A stretch of DNA of 64,000 bases, taken from Nonomuraea harbinensis. Lineage in GTDB: Bacteria; Actinomycetota; Actinomycetes; Streptosporangiales; Streptosporangiaceae. Every line of letters begins with the position of its first letter. The first letter of the stretch is position 1. The DNA lies in the NCBI RefSeq assembly GCF_019396385.1, contig NZ_JAHKRN010000038.1:29121-93120 (forward strand). The letters run 5' to 3'. Made by a program: the position numbers and the translations under genes. Shown here one piece after another: positions 51,049 to 59,583 of the stretch. The notes beneath the pieces are model-generated. The model was not told the DNA's origin. It did no database searches and saw nothing but the letters and a program-made list of their open reading frames with translations.

Positions 51049-52038
51049 TCACTCTCCCGCGACGGTGTAGAAGTAGGGGTCCTTGCCGGTCGTGTAGCGC
51101 TCGGCCTGCTTGACGGCGCCGGTCGCGGGGTCGGCGGTGAGCACCCGGACCACCGCCGTGCCGCCCTTCCCTCTCCCGGGCACGGCGACCGTGAGCTTGC
51201 CGCCCTCGCCCCACCGGGCGGTGAACGGGGTGTCGCCGGGGGCGAGCGCGAGGTCCACGCCCTCGGTCAGCTTGCCGGTCGCCAGGTCGTACAGGCGCAG
51301 CCTGGGCGGTTTGCCGCGTTCGGGGTGGCCGGAGACGACGACCGCGACGGTCCGCCCGTCGCGGGCCAGCGCCTTGACCGGCGCGTTGGCCACGACCTGC
51401 GGCGGCGTGCGCCTGACGGAGGTGCCGTCGGGCTCGTGCACGACGAGCGCGGTGGTGTTGTCGGCGGTGACGCGCTCGGTGAGCACCCGGTCGCCGCCGG
51501 GGCTGAAGCCGATCGGGGTGTCTCCCCCGCGCAGCTCGGCGGTCCGGCGGGTGGCGAGGGTGTAGAGCTTGGTGGGCACGCGCTCGGCCTGGTCGAGGTA
51601 GTCGACCAGCACCCGGTCGCCGGCGGGCGACAGGGTGAGCGAGACCAGGTCGGTGCCGGCGCCCTTGGGCAGCAGCGACCTGGGCAGCAGGGTGCGGCGG
51701 CCGCTGGGCAGGTGCCACACGACCAGGCGGTGGTCGCCGGACCGCTGGTGGGCGACGGACCGGCCGTCGGCGCTGACGGCGAGCGGGGCGGCCTCGCCGG
51801 TGCTCCTGCCGCGCCGGTCGACGCTGACCCCGGCGACGGCGGAGCTGGTGGTCACGCCGCCGCCGGGGGCGAGCAGCCGCCAGGTGGGACACGGGACCGT
51901 GATGCCGGATCTCTCCGTACAGGTGGGGATCCACGCCAGGCCCACCTGAGCGGGCCTGGCGTGCGCGGCGGGCGCCCAGGCGACCCCGCCGAGGACCGCG
52001 GACGCCAGGAGGGCGGCGGTCGCCGAGCAGATTCTCAT
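51049..52038 (-). CDS. secreted WD40-like beta-propeller protein, paralog
   Basis: A 329-residue paralog of the gene downstream. Signal ICSATAALLASAVLGGVAWAPAAHA, N-terminal Cys motif PTCTERSGITVPCPTWRLL equivalent to that of its neighbour, then propeller-like repeats (SADGRSVAHQRSGDHRLVVW, LSPAGDRVLVDYLDQ, FSPGGDRVLTE, ARDGRTVAVVV). Start ATG 52038; the frame runs further upstream but without a ribosome-binding site. The pair probably arose by tandem duplication. Confidence 0.75.
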   Translation of the reverse strand: MRICSATAALLASAVLGGVAWAPAAHARPAQVGLAWIPTCTERSGITVPCPTWRLLAPGGGVTTSSAVAGVSVDRRGRSTGEAAPLAVSADGRSVAHQRSGDHRLVVWHLPSGRRTLLPRSLLPKGAGTDLVSLTLSPAGDRVLVDYLDQAERVPTKLYTLATRRTAELRGGDTPIGFSPGGDRVLTERVTADNTTALVVHEPDGTSVRRTPPQVVANAPVKALARDGRTVAVVVSGHPERGKPPRLRLYDLATGKLTEGVDLALAPGDTPFTARWGEGGKLTVAVPGRGKGGTAVVRVLTADPATGAVKQAERYTTGKDPYFYTVAGE

Positions 52039-52084
52039 GCTCACTTGGACAACCGGCGGGCCGCACCCGCGGATCACGGATGCG

Positions 52085-52453
52085 TCACGTTCGGGGCAAC
52101 GGCCGGCGGCCGGGGAAGCCGAGCTCCGAGCGGTGGTACCAGCCGAGCTCCGGCTCGCCCTCGATCCAGCACAGCCGTACGGACGCGCCGTCGAGCACGG
52201 CGGGGAAGTCGAGCAGCACGGGCGCGATGCCCTTCACCTCCAGGCCCAGGCCCGCCCAGCGGGACAGGATCTCCTGCATGCCCGCCTCGATGCCCTTGAT
52301 CTCGGGCAGCCCGCCGAGCGGGGAGACGCCGCCGGTGTCGCGGTCGTAGGTGATCTCGGCGAGGTCGGCGCGGGCGGCGATGAGCTCGCGGGCCTCGGCG
52401 AGGATCCGCGGCATCAGCGAGCGCGCCTCGGCGACGGAGAAGAGCCTGTCCAT
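52085..52453 (-). CDS. DUF2203 family protein
   Basis: A 122-residue protein matching DUF2203: MDRLFSVAEARSLMPRILAEA at the N-terminus, then LGLEVKGIAPVLLDFPAVLDG and RLCWIEGEPELGWYHRSE, ending with GFPGRRPLPRT. The family has unknown function and is common in Actinobacteria and Firmicutes. It starts 11 nt after the GntR gene stop on the same strand. Confidence 0.88.
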   Translation of the reverse strand: MDRLFSVAEARSLMPRILAEARELIAARADLAEITYDRDTGGVSPLGGLPEIKGIEAGMQEILSRWAGLGLEVKGIAPVLLDFPAVLDGASVRLCWIEGEPELGWYHRSELGFPGRRPLPRT

Positions 52454-52464
52454 AGCCGGGAACG

Positions 52465-53145
52465 TTAGCGGTTCGGCTCGTAGGCGCGGAGCAGGAGCTG
52501 CTCGGCGTGGTCGAGATAGCCGTCGAGGTAGGCGGCGGCGCGGCCGGGCTCGCCGGCCTCGATGAGCTTGAGCAGCTCGCGGTTGCGGTCGAGGAACGGC
52601 TCGTGGAAGTCGCGCGGGTTCTCCATCACGTGGAAGACCAGGCGCAGCTCGGCCAGGAGCTGGCGCATCGCCTCGTCGAGCCTGGGGCTCTGGTTGAGGG
52701 TGACGAGGGCCTGGTGGTAACGGATGTTGGCGGTGCCGACGGCCCGCCAGTCGCCGGCCTCGGCGGCCCGCTCGGCGTCGGTCATCGCCTCGCTGATCTG
52801 CGCCAGCGCCTGCGGCGTCGGGGGGCGGCGGACGGCCGCGCCTTCGAGCACCCGGCGCACGCGGTAGAGGTCGGAGACGTCCTCGGCCGACAGCACGCGG
52901 ACGAACACGCCCCTGTTGAGCCGGTGGTCGAGCAGCCGTTCGTGGCTGAGCAGCCGGAACGCCTCGCGCAGCGTGTTGCGCGAGACGCCGAGGGCCTCGC
53001 AGATCGACTCCTCCGACAGGCGCTGGCCGGGCATGAAGAGGCCTTCGATGATCCGGTCGCGCAGGATGTCGGCGACCCGCTCGGCGGTGCTGCTGCGCCC
53101 GAGGCGGGATCGGTCTTGTGCGAGGCCGGCTACTGCGTCGTCCAC
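52465..53145 (-). CDS. GntR family regulator, FadR/FCD subgroup
   Basis: A 226-residue regulator. A winged helix (STAERVADILRDRIIEGLFM, QRLSEESICEALGVSRNTLREAFRLL) is followed by an FCD ligand-binding domain (VSDLYRVRRVLEGAAVRR, then TANIRYHQALVTLNQSPRL). It is divergent from an MHS symporter and very likely controls it. GTG 53145 is used because a longer reading (TTG 53190) would begin within the palindromic operator at 53182-53194; the true start is uncertain as no good ribosome-binding site is seen. Confidence 0.88.
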   Translation of the reverse strand: MDDAVAGLAQDRSRLGRSSTAERVADILRDRIIEGLFMPGQRLSEESICEALGVSRNTLREAFRLLSHERLLDHRLNRGVFVRVLSAEDVSDLYRVRRVLEGAAVRRPPTPQALAQISEAMTDAERAAEAGDWRAVGTANIRYHQALVTLNQSPRLDEAMRQLLAELRLVFHVMENPRDFHEPFLDRNRELLKLIEAGEPGRAAAYLDGYLDHAEQLLLRAYEPNR

Positions 53146-53181
53146 AGGCAACAGGAAATCATCGAACAAACCTCTTGTCGA

Positions 53182-53194
53182 ATCGTTCAACGAT
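53182..53194. promoter_or_regulatory. FadR-type operator between gntR and the MHS symporter gene
   Basis: ATCGTTCAACGAT is a 13-bp palindrome and fits the FadR-subfamily consensus TNGTNNNACNA exactly. It lies 43 bp before the symporter ATG, centred in the divergent gap, the expected place for the neighbouring FCD regulator. Confidence 0.75.
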
Positions 53195-53236
53195 CCTTAC
53201 GTTGAAACGGTGACCCTCTGAACGAAGGAGCGATCG

Positions 53237-54538
53237 ATGTCCGGCTCCACCCCCCAATCCCGGCGGGTGATCCTCGCCAGCCTGATCGGCACATCGCTGG
53301 AGTGGTACGACTTCTTCCTGTACACGACGGCCGCCACGCTGGTCTTCGGCAAGCTGTTCTTCCCTACCTTCGACCCGCTGAACGCGACCCTGCTGGCCCT
53401 GACCACGAACGCGGTGGCGTTCGTCGCCCGGCCGCTGGGCGGGATCGTGTTCGGCCACTTCGGCGACCGCACCGGGCGCAAGACGGTCCTGGTCGTGACG
53501 CTGCTCGTGATGGGCGTCTCGACGTTCCTCATCGGCGTGCTGCCCGGATACGACACGCTGGGCGTGCTGGCTCCTGTCTTGCTCGCCACGCTCCGGTTCG
53601 TGCAGGGGCTGGGGCTCGGCGGCGAGTGGGGCGGCGCCGTGATCATGTCGCTGGAGCACGGCGACCCGCGCCGCCGCGGATTCAACGCGAGCTGGCCCCA
53701 GGTCGGCGTCCCGGCGGGATACGTGCTGGCCACCGGCCTGCTCGCGATCCTGTCGTTCACGCTCCCCGACGCCGCGTTCATGTCGTGGGGCTGGCGGGTG
53801 CCGTTCCTGCTGTCGGGGCTGCTGGTCCTCGTCGGCCTGTGGGTGCGCCTGAAGATCACCGAGTCGCCGCTGTTCGCCGAGGTCGAGCAGAAGGGCGCCA
53901 AGGCGCGGATGCCGCTGCTGGAGGTGCTGCGCACGCACCCGCGCGCGCTGCTGTCGGCCTTCACCGCCCGGATCGGCGTGGACGTCGCCTTCTACACCTT
54001 CACCGCGTACATCCTGGTCTACCTGACCGGCCCGCTGGGCCTGGATCGGCAGGTGGGGCTGAACGCGGTGCTGATCGCCTCGGCGCTGCAGCTCGGGCTG
54101 ATCCCGCTGTTCGGCTCGCTGTCGGACCGGTACGGGAGGCGCCCCGTGTACTTCGCCGGCGTCGTGGGCGCCGCGGTCTGGGTGTTCGCGTTCTTCCCGC
54201 TGCTGGAGACCCGGTCCACGTTCCTGATCATCGTGGCCGCCGTGGTCGCGCTCGTCACCCACGCGGCGATGTACGGTCCGCAGGCGGCGTTCATCGCCGA
54301 GCTGTTCAGCACCCGGCTGCGCTACAGCGGAGCCTCCATGGGCTACCAGGTGGCCGGCATCGCGGGCGGCGCGCTCGCCCCGGTCATCGCGATCAAGCTC
54401 GTCGACTCGTTCGGCACCACGCTCGCGGTGTCGGTGTACGTGGTGATCGCGCTGGCGATCACCGCCCTGGGGCTGGCCATCGCGCCGGAGACGCGGGACC
54501 TGGACCTGGCCGCCGAGCCGATGCCGCAGCGCACCTGA
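53237..54538 (+). CDS. MHS-family metabolite:proton symporter (MFS)
   Basis: A 433-residue transporter with 12 helices and the MHS signatures: RRVILASLIGTSLEWYDFFL at the N-terminus, FVARPLGGIVFGHFGDRTGRK (motif A), FVQGLGLGGEWGGAVIMSLEH and SWGWRVPFLLSGLLVLVGLW. Members carry dicarboxylates, shikimate, citrate or proline betaine with protons. Strong AAGGAG precedes ATG 53237. The substrate may be an FCD-type regulator ligand such as a small organic acid. Confidence 0.92.
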   Translation: MSGSTPQSRRVILASLIGTSLEWYDFFLYTTAATLVFGKLFFPTFDPLNATLLALTTNAVAFVARPLGGIVFGHFGDRTGRKTVLVVTLLVMGVSTFLIGVLPGYDTLGVLAPVLLATLRFVQGLGLGGEWGGAVIMSLEHGDPRRRGFNASWPQVGVPAGYVLATGLLAILSFTLPDAAFMSWGWRVPFLLSGLLVLVGLWVRLKITESPLFAEVEQKGAKARMPLLEVLRTHPRALLSAFTARIGVDVAFYTFTAYILVYLTGPLGLDRQVGLNAVLIASALQLGLIPLFGSLSDRYGRRPVYFAGVVGAAVWVFAFFPLLETRSTFLIIVAAVVALVTHAAMYGPQAAFIAELFSTRLRYSGASMGYQVAGIAGGALAPVIAIKLVDSFGTTLAVSVYVVIALAITALGLAIAPETRDLDLAAEPMPQRT

Positions 54539-54613
54539 GACCACCCCTCCTGTAGTTGCCGCGAGAGCCGCGGGCGGCGGCTGCCACCGCCGCCCGCGGG
54601 GGGAAGGACGACC

Positions 54614-55546
54614 ATGCGAACCGCCCTGCTCGTGATCGCCGCGCTGATCTGCGTGCCGACGCTCGTCGGACTCGTCGGGGGCCTGGAGAGGACCGACGCC
54701 GGCGAGGTGGCCGTGGTCCGCGACGGCGGCTGGTTCGACGACAACCAGGTGCGCGCGGTCATCGCGCCGGGCTCCGGCCTGACCTGGGCCGGTCTGTGGT
54801 CGTCGGTGCACCCGTACCCGGCGCAGCAGCGCTTCTACACGATCACCGCGGACGCGAAGCGCGCGACCACGCTGGGCGTGGACGTGGTGACGGTGCCCAG
54901 CGGCGACGGCGTGAACCTGGGCGTCGAGGGCACCCTGTACTTCACGCTCAACCTGGACCCGGCGACGCTCAAGACCTTCGACGACAAGTACGGCACCCGT
55001 ACCTTCCGCGGCCAGGACGACTCCTTCCTGTACGCGTGGGAGGGCGACGAGGGGTGGACCGCGTTCTTCGGCCAGGCGGTCCGGCCGGTGATCGACAACG
55101 CGCTCCGCACCGAGGTGGGCGCCCGGCGCTGCGCCGAGCTGGTGCCGTCGTGCGCACTGCTGGAGAGCTCGGCGCTGAAGCCGCGCGACAGCAACACGAA
55201 CATCAGGGCAGTGCAGGACGGGGTGAACGCCGCGCTCGCCCGCGACCTGCCGCGCACGCTCGGCGGCGCGTTCTTCACCGGCATGACCTTCTCGCTGTCG
55301 CGGATCACGCTCCCGGCCGAGGTGCAGAAGTCGGTGGACCGCTCGCTGGCGGCCGGCGCCGCCGTCTCAGAGGCGCAGGCGAAGGTGGCGCAGGCCGAGG
55401 CGGAGGCCAGGGCCAACCAGGCCAGGCAGGACGGCTACGACAAGTGCCCCGCCTGCGCCGAGATCGACAAGCTGAAGTCACTCCCCCAGGGGATCACCGT
55501 CTACGCCCCGGGGAACCAGGACGCGGTCGTCGTGCCCACCCGCTAG
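54614..55546 (+). CDS. SPFH/Band 7 domain membrane protein
   Basis: A 310-residue protein with one N-terminal transmembrane helix (ALLVIAALICVPTLVGLVGG) and an SPFH domain (GEVAVVRDGGWFDDNQVRAV; FYTITADAKRATTLGVDVVTVPS, then GVNLGVEGTLYFTLNL). A long Ala/Glu-rich helix near residues 255-280 (AQAKVAQAEAEARANQARQD) would form coiled coils, as in stomatin/prohibitin homologues that oligomerise in membranes. A CPAC pair sits near the C-terminus. Its stop shares a CTAG with the convergent transporter gene. Confidence 0.82.
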   Translation: MRTALLVIAALICVPTLVGLVGGLERTDAGEVAVVRDGGWFDDNQVRAVIAPGSGLTWAGLWSSVHPYPAQQRFYTITADAKRATTLGVDVVTVPSGDGVNLGVEGTLYFTLNLDPATLKTFDDKYGTRTFRGQDDSFLYAWEGDEGWTAFFGQAVRPVIDNALRTEVGARRCAELVPSCALLESSALKPRDSNTNIRAVQDGVNAALARDLPRTLGGAFFTGMTFSLSRITLPAEVQKSVDRSLAAGAAVSEAQAKVAQAEAEARANQARQDGYDKCPACAEIDKLKSLPQGITVYAPGNQDAVVVPTR

Positions 55547-56838
55547 GCCCGGGGCTCGCCCGGAACAGGGGCACGGGTGAGCCACGGGCCCTTGAAGGCG
55601 GCCAGGGTCAGCAGGAACAGCACCTGGCCGCCCAGCCCGACCATCAGCCACGTCTCCCAGCCGGCCGCGGCGACGACCTGCGGCGAGACCACCAGCATCG
55701 CCACGATCATGACGCGGACGACCATCCCCCACAGCCCGAGCGCGGAGCCCTGCAGACGGGCGTCCACGTCCTCGGCGTTCTCGGAGAAGTTGGCCATCCA
55801 CGGCACGTACGCGATGCCCAGGGCCAGGAACAGCAGCGCGTACACGACCACCACGTGGGTGGCCGAGGCGCCGGCGCCGACCATGCCGATGAAATAGGCC
55901 AGCGCGGCGATGGTCAGCACGGTGCCCGCGGCGGTGAACGGCTTGCGCAGCCGCAGCCGGTCGGAGATCCGGCCGACCGCGATGACGGCCAGCGCGTTGA
56001 GCACGATGCCGAGCGCGACCACGCCGTTGGCGGCCGCCGCGGCCATGCCGAACGCGGTGACCAGGATCGTCTGACCGAAGATGGCGAAGGTCCAGTAGAG
56101 CACCTGCCAGCCGGTGTTGCCGAGCACGTGCGCCCACAGGTGCGGGTGCCGGAACAGCTCTCTCAGCTTGCCCGGGTCGATCTTCTCCTCGGCGCTCACC
56201 TCCGCCTCGGCGTCCATGACCTGGGCCCGCAGCGCGGCGGACGGCTCGGCGATCTGCCAGATGATGATCGCGCAGAGGGTGAGCGAGACGACGCCCATGA
56301 GGATGGCCTGCGACTGCCAGGCGTTGCCGAACAGCGGCAGCGTCAGGCTCGCCAGCGCGGAGGCCAGGAACGAGGCGCCGACCGGGCCCCAGGTCCAGAA
56401 CGCGAACGCCTGCGCCCGTCCCATCCGGGGCGAGAAGTCGCGCACCAGCGAGGCGGTGATGGTGATGCCCGCGCCCTCGATGAACAGCATCAGGCAGCGG
56501 ACCGCGAGCAGCCCGCTCACCGAGTCGACGGTGGCGAGCAGGAAGTTGCAGGCGGCGGTGACGGTGAGCGTGGGCACCAGGATGGCGACCCGGCCCCACC
56601 GGTCCGACAGGATGCCGCCGAACCCGGCGGACACCCCGCCCACCAGCACCGAGAGCGCCGCGATGAGCCCGTACTCCTCCAGCGACATGCCGAGGTCGGT
56701 CATCAGCAGCGGCAGGATGGTGGCGATCGTGGTCTCGAAGTTGGCCACCAGGCTGGCGAGCACCGCGATGGCGAGCAGGCGGACGCGGCGGGCGCCGACG
56801 GGATAGACGCTGAGCTCGCGGACGTAGAACGGCTTCAT
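55543..56838 (-). CDS. MFS transporter
   Basis: A 431-residue 12-helix MFS transporter. LPLLMTDLGMSLEEYGLIAALSVLVGG and SDRWGRVAILVPTL match the N-terminal half with motif A. A cytoplasmic loop with acidic residues (AEAEVSAEEKIDPGKLRELF) lies between the halves. GGAGG lies just upstream of ATG 56838. Its promoter region contains a KstR-like palindrome (56877-56893). Substrate is unknown. Confidence 0.88.
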   Translation of the reverse strand: MKPFYVRELSVYPVGARRVRLLAIAVLASLVANFETTIATILPLLMTDLGMSLEEYGLIAALSVLVGGVSAGFGGILSDRWGRVAILVPTLTVTAACNFLLATVDSVSGLLAVRCLMLFIEGAGITITASLVRDFSPRMGRAQAFAFWTWGPVGASFLASALASLTLPLFGNAWQSQAILMGVVSLTLCAIIIWQIAEPSAALRAQVMDAEAEVSAEEKIDPGKLRELFRHPHLWAHVLGNTGWQVLYWTFAIFGQTILVTAFGMAAAAANGVVALGIVLNALAVIAVGRISDRLRLRKPFTAAGTVLTIAALAYFIGMVGAGASATHVVVVYALLFLALGIAYVPWMANFSENAEDVDARLQGSALGLWGMVVRVMIVAMLVVSPQVVAAAGWETWLMVGLGGQVLFLLTLAAFKGPWLTRAPVPGEPRA

Positions 56839-56876
56839 CCCCAACCTCCGGGGCACGAGCGGGACAAAGGGTCGCT

Positions 56877-56893
56877 CTAGAACGCGTTTCTAG
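56877..56893. promoter_or_regulatory. TetR-type (KstR-like) palindrome upstream of MFS gene
   Basis: CTAGAACGCGTTTCTAG contains CTAGAA and TTCTAG half-sites around CGCGT. It resembles the KstR-type core TNNAACNNGTTNNA, with one deviation. It lies 39 bp upstream of the MFS start (56838). No TetR gene is nearby in the window. Confidence 0.45.
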
Positions 56894-57038
56894 TAGATCC
56901 ACAGTTTGCTGGTGAACGCGCGCAAGTCAACGCCCACGAGCGTCACGATGTGATCTCGGTCACCATTTCGCACGTTGTAACGCAATCGCCGCCGATTCCC
57001 AGAACCTGATCGACCGTTTACGCATAAACTGCGCGCCT

Positions 57039-57806
57039 GTGAGCCTCCCTGTACGTGAACGTTCCCCCCGCCCGGGCGGCGGCCGGCACCGGCGGCCGGT
57101 CCCCACGTCCCTCCCGCCGGACGCGCCCGTACTCGTGCTCGCCGCGCCCGGCAGCGCCACCGGCGTGGCGGCGGACATCGCCGCCGTGGTGCGCGTCGAC
57201 AACCCCCAGATCGAGGTACGGCTCACCACCGTGGACGAGCTGGCCCCGGCGCTGCCGGAGGGCCGGGACGCGATCGTGGTGCCCCTGCTCACCTGGGACG
57301 ATCCGGCCGTCCTCGGCCAGATCGGCCGGGCCGTCGCCGACAGCGGCTCGGGCGCCGTCGTGACGGGCGCGCTCGGCCCGCACCCGCTGCTGGCCGAGGC
57401 GCTCCACATCAAGCTGGCCGAACGCGGCCTGGCCAGGGCCGACCGGGTGCGCCTGCTCAACGTCCACAGCCCGGTCGACGCGGTCATCCTCGGCACGACC
57501 GGTGGCGAGCAGGCCGTGCACGCGGCACAGGCGACCGCGGTGCTGCTGGCCTCCCGGCTGACGCTCCCGGTGGTGGCCGCCTCGCTTGACAGCGAGCCCG
57601 GAGTCGCCGTGGCCGCGGACCGGCTGCGTGCGGCCGGCGCCCAGCGGCTGGCGCTCTCGCCGTGTGTGATCGGCCACGAGGCCCCGGCTGACCTGGGGCG
57701 ACGCGCGGCGGAGGCGATCGGCGCCGGCCACGCGGAGCCGATCGGCGCGCACAGCATGATCGCCGAACTTGTCGCCCGCGCTTACGGCAGTCAACTGGCC
57801 ACTTGA
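57039..57806 (+). CDS. CbiX-like protein lacking the usual metal-binding His
   Basis: A 255-residue protein with two CbiX/sirohydrochlorin chelatase-like halves. The first half opens VLVLAAPGSATGVAADIAAVV, where CbiX enzymes have A-H-G-S-R; here Pro replaces the His. The second half ends AEPIGAHSMIAELVARAY, similar to CbiX C-termini. A basic Pro-rich N-terminus (VRERSPRPGGGRHRRP) precedes the fold. The missing His suggests it is not a normal chelatase; a non-catalytic or altered role is inferred. The GTG at 57039 follows an AT-richer leader. No corrinoid genes are adjacent. Confidence 0.72.
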   Translation: MSLPVRERSPRPGGGRHRRPVPTSLPPDAPVLVLAAPGSATGVAADIAAVVRVDNPQIEVRLTTVDELAPALPEGRDAIVVPLLTWDDPAVLGQIGRAVADSGSGAVVTGALGPHPLLAEALHIKLAERGLARADRVRLLNVHSPVDAVILGTTGGEQAVHAAQATAVLLASRLTLPVVAASLDSEPGVAVAADRLRAAGAQRLALSPCVIGHEAPADLGRRAAEAIGAGHAEPIGAHSMIAELVARAYGSQLAT

Positions 57807-57849
57807 CAAGGGCTTGTAGAGATCACTCAAGTAGCGTTACCGTCGGCCC

Positions 57850-58398
57850 ATGTGCGAGGTCGTGTGCAAAGGCGAGCGTTTGTGGCTTCGTGAGGTCACC
57901 GAGTCGGATGCCGCGCCACTGCACGCGATCTACGGAGATCCGGCGGCCACCCAGCACATGCCGTTCCCGCCCCGCACGGTCGGGCAGGTGGCCGAGGTCG
58001 TGCGGGAGGCGGTGGCTGCCGCCGCGGAGAAGCCGCGCCGCCTGTACGCGCTGGCCGTGCTCGACGCCCACGACCGGAGCGTGATCGGCGTCGCGCGGCT
58101 GCACATCGACGCCGAACGCCCGCACTGCGCCGAGATCGGCCTCGGCCTGCGCCCCGACCACTGGGGCCGGGGCATGGGCACCGACCTGGTGCGGCTGCTG
58201 CTGACCTTCGGCTTCAAGCAGCTCGGCCTGCACCGCATCTGGGGCGCGCGGGCCCCCGCCAACCTGCCCGCCCAGCTGGCCATGCTGACGGCGGGCATGG
58301 TCGAGGAGGGTCGCCTGCGTCACCACGTGGCCGCCCCCGACGGCTGGCGCGACTCGGTGATCCACGCCGCGATCGAGGACGAGTGGCGCGGCCGCTGA
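57850..58398 (+). CDS. GNAT N-acetyltransferase, RimJ/RimL type
   Basis: A 182-residue GNAT of the RimJ type. ERLWLREVTESDAAPLHAIYGD opens the fold, IGVARLHIDAERPHCAEIGLGL and LRPDHWGRGMGTDLVRLLL carry the acetyl-CoA site, and FGFKQLGLHRIWGARAPAN is typical of ribosomal protein-type acetyltransferases. Substrate unknown. ATG 57850 follows at 43 nt after the CbiX-like gene stop. Confidence 0.9.
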   Translation: MCEVVCKGERLWLREVTESDAAPLHAIYGDPAATQHMPFPPRTVGQVAEVVREAVAAAAEKPRRLYALAVLDAHDRSVIGVARLHIDAERPHCAEIGLGLRPDHWGRGMGTDLVRLLLTFGFKQLGLHRIWGARAPANLPAQLAMLTAGMVEEGRLRHHVAAPDGWRDSVIHAAIEDEWRGR

Positions 58399-58399
58399 C

Positions 58400-59539
58400 T
58401 CAGCGGACCAGCCCGAAGAACGCCCGGACGTCCCCCACCAGCAGGTCGGGCGCCTCCATCGCGGCGAAGTGCCCGCCGCGGTCGAACTCCGACCAGTGCA
58501 CGATCTTGTGCTCGCGCTCGGCGACGCGGCGGACCCCGGGGTCGCCGGGGAAGACGGCCACCCCGTGCGGGAGCGCCGACGGCTCCTGCCCGCGGCCCCA
58601 GGACGCGGCGCTCTCCTTGTACAGCCGGGCCGAGGAGCCCGCGGTCCCGGTGAGCCAGTAGATGCTGATGTTGGTGAGGAGCTGGTCGCGGTCCACCGCG
58701 TCCTCGGGCAGCTCGCGGGCCGGGTCGGTCCACTCCTTGAACTTCTCGGCGATCCAGGCGAGCTGCCCTGCCGGGGAGTCGTGCAGGCCGTACGCGAGCG
58801 TCTGCGGCCGGGTGGACTGGATCATCGCGTAGCCGGAGCCGTCCTGGTCGCCGTAGACGGCCAGACGGGCCCGCTCGGCCTCGGTCAGGCCCTCCAGCTC
58901 GGCCGGATCCCCGCTCGGGAAGCCGAGCCCGCCGTTGACGTGCACCCCGACGACCCGTTCCGGGTCGAGCCTGCCGACCATCGGGGAGATGACGGCGCCG
59001 GTGTCGCCGCCGTGCGCGCCGTACCGCCCGTAGCCGAGCCGGCGCATCAGCTCCTTCCACGCCGCGGCGACCCTGGCCATGTCCCAGCCGCGCTCGCGGG
59101 TGGGCCCGGAGAAGCCGAAGCCGGGGAGGGACGGGGCGACGACGTGGAAGGCGTCGGCCGGGTCGCCGCCGTGCGCGCGGGGGTCGGTGAGCGGGCCGAC
59201 GACCTTCATGAACTCGGCCACCGACCCCGGCCAGCCGTGCGTGACCAGCAGGGGCAGCGCGTCCGGCTCGGGTGAGCGCACGTGCAGGAAGTGCACGTTC
59301 TGCCCGTCGATCTCGGTGGTGAACTGCGGGAAGGCGTTGAGCGCCGCCTCGTGCGCGCGCCAGTCGTAGCCGGTGCGCCAGTACTCGGCGAGTGCTCGCG
59401 CGTACGGGACAGGCACCCCGTACGACCAGCCGGCGCCGTCCAGCTCGTCGGGCCAGCGGGTACGGGCGAGGCGCTCGCGCAGGTCGTCCAGGTCGGCCTG
59501 CGGGACGTCGATGCGGAAGGGCCTGATGTCGTTGTCCAT
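58400..59539 (-). CDS. epoxide hydrolase (EHN-type)
   Basis: A 379-residue alpha/beta hydrolase with the N-terminal EHN domain (IRPFRIDVPQADLDDLRERLART RWPDE, where the spacing is only for reading). The oxyanion motif is THGWPGSVAEF, the nucleophile Asp is in AHGGDTGAVISPMVG, and the catalytic His in DRGGHFAAMEAPDLL. It opens epoxides to diols. It is divergent from a YafY/WYL regulator, with a palindrome between the two starts. ATG 59539 is preferred; GTG 59548 is also in frame. Confidence 0.9.
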   Translation of the reverse strand: MDNDIRPFRIDVPQADLDDLRERLARTRWPDELDGAGWSYGVPVPYARALAEYWRTGYDWRAHEAALNAFPQFTTEIDGQNVHFLHVRSPEPDALPLLVTHGWPGSVAEFMKVVGPLTDPRAHGGDPADAFHVVAPSLPGFGFSGPTRERGWDMARVAAAWKELMRRLGYGRYGAHGGDTGAVISPMVGRLDPERVVGVHVNGGLGFPSGDPAELEGLTEAERARLAVYGDQDGSGYAMIQSTRPQTLAYGLHDSPAGQLAWIAEKFKEWTDPARELPEDAVDRDQLLTNISIYWLTGTAGSSARLYKESAASWGRGQEPSALPHGVAVFPGDPGVRRVAEREHKIVHWSEFDRGGHFAAMEAPDLLVGDVRAFFGLVR

Positions 59540-59561
59540 GACGCCCACGCTAGGAGCCGGT

Positions 59562-59580
59562 TAGGACAGGTACGGTCCTA
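59562..59580. promoter_or_regulatory. YafY/WYL regulator operator (TAGGAC-N7-GTCCTA)
   Basis: TAGGAC and GTCCTA form an inverted repeat with a 7-base spacer, lying between the divergent epoxide-hydrolase and YafY-type genes, 3 bp before the latter's GTG. It fits an operator from which the regulator controls both. Confidence 0.6.
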
Positions 59581-59583
59581 GGT

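Noticed and set aside
56839..57038. Cobalamin riboswitch before the CbiX-like gene
   Set aside because: The 200-bp leader has no B12-box-like sequence or matching stems; nothing supports a riboswitch.
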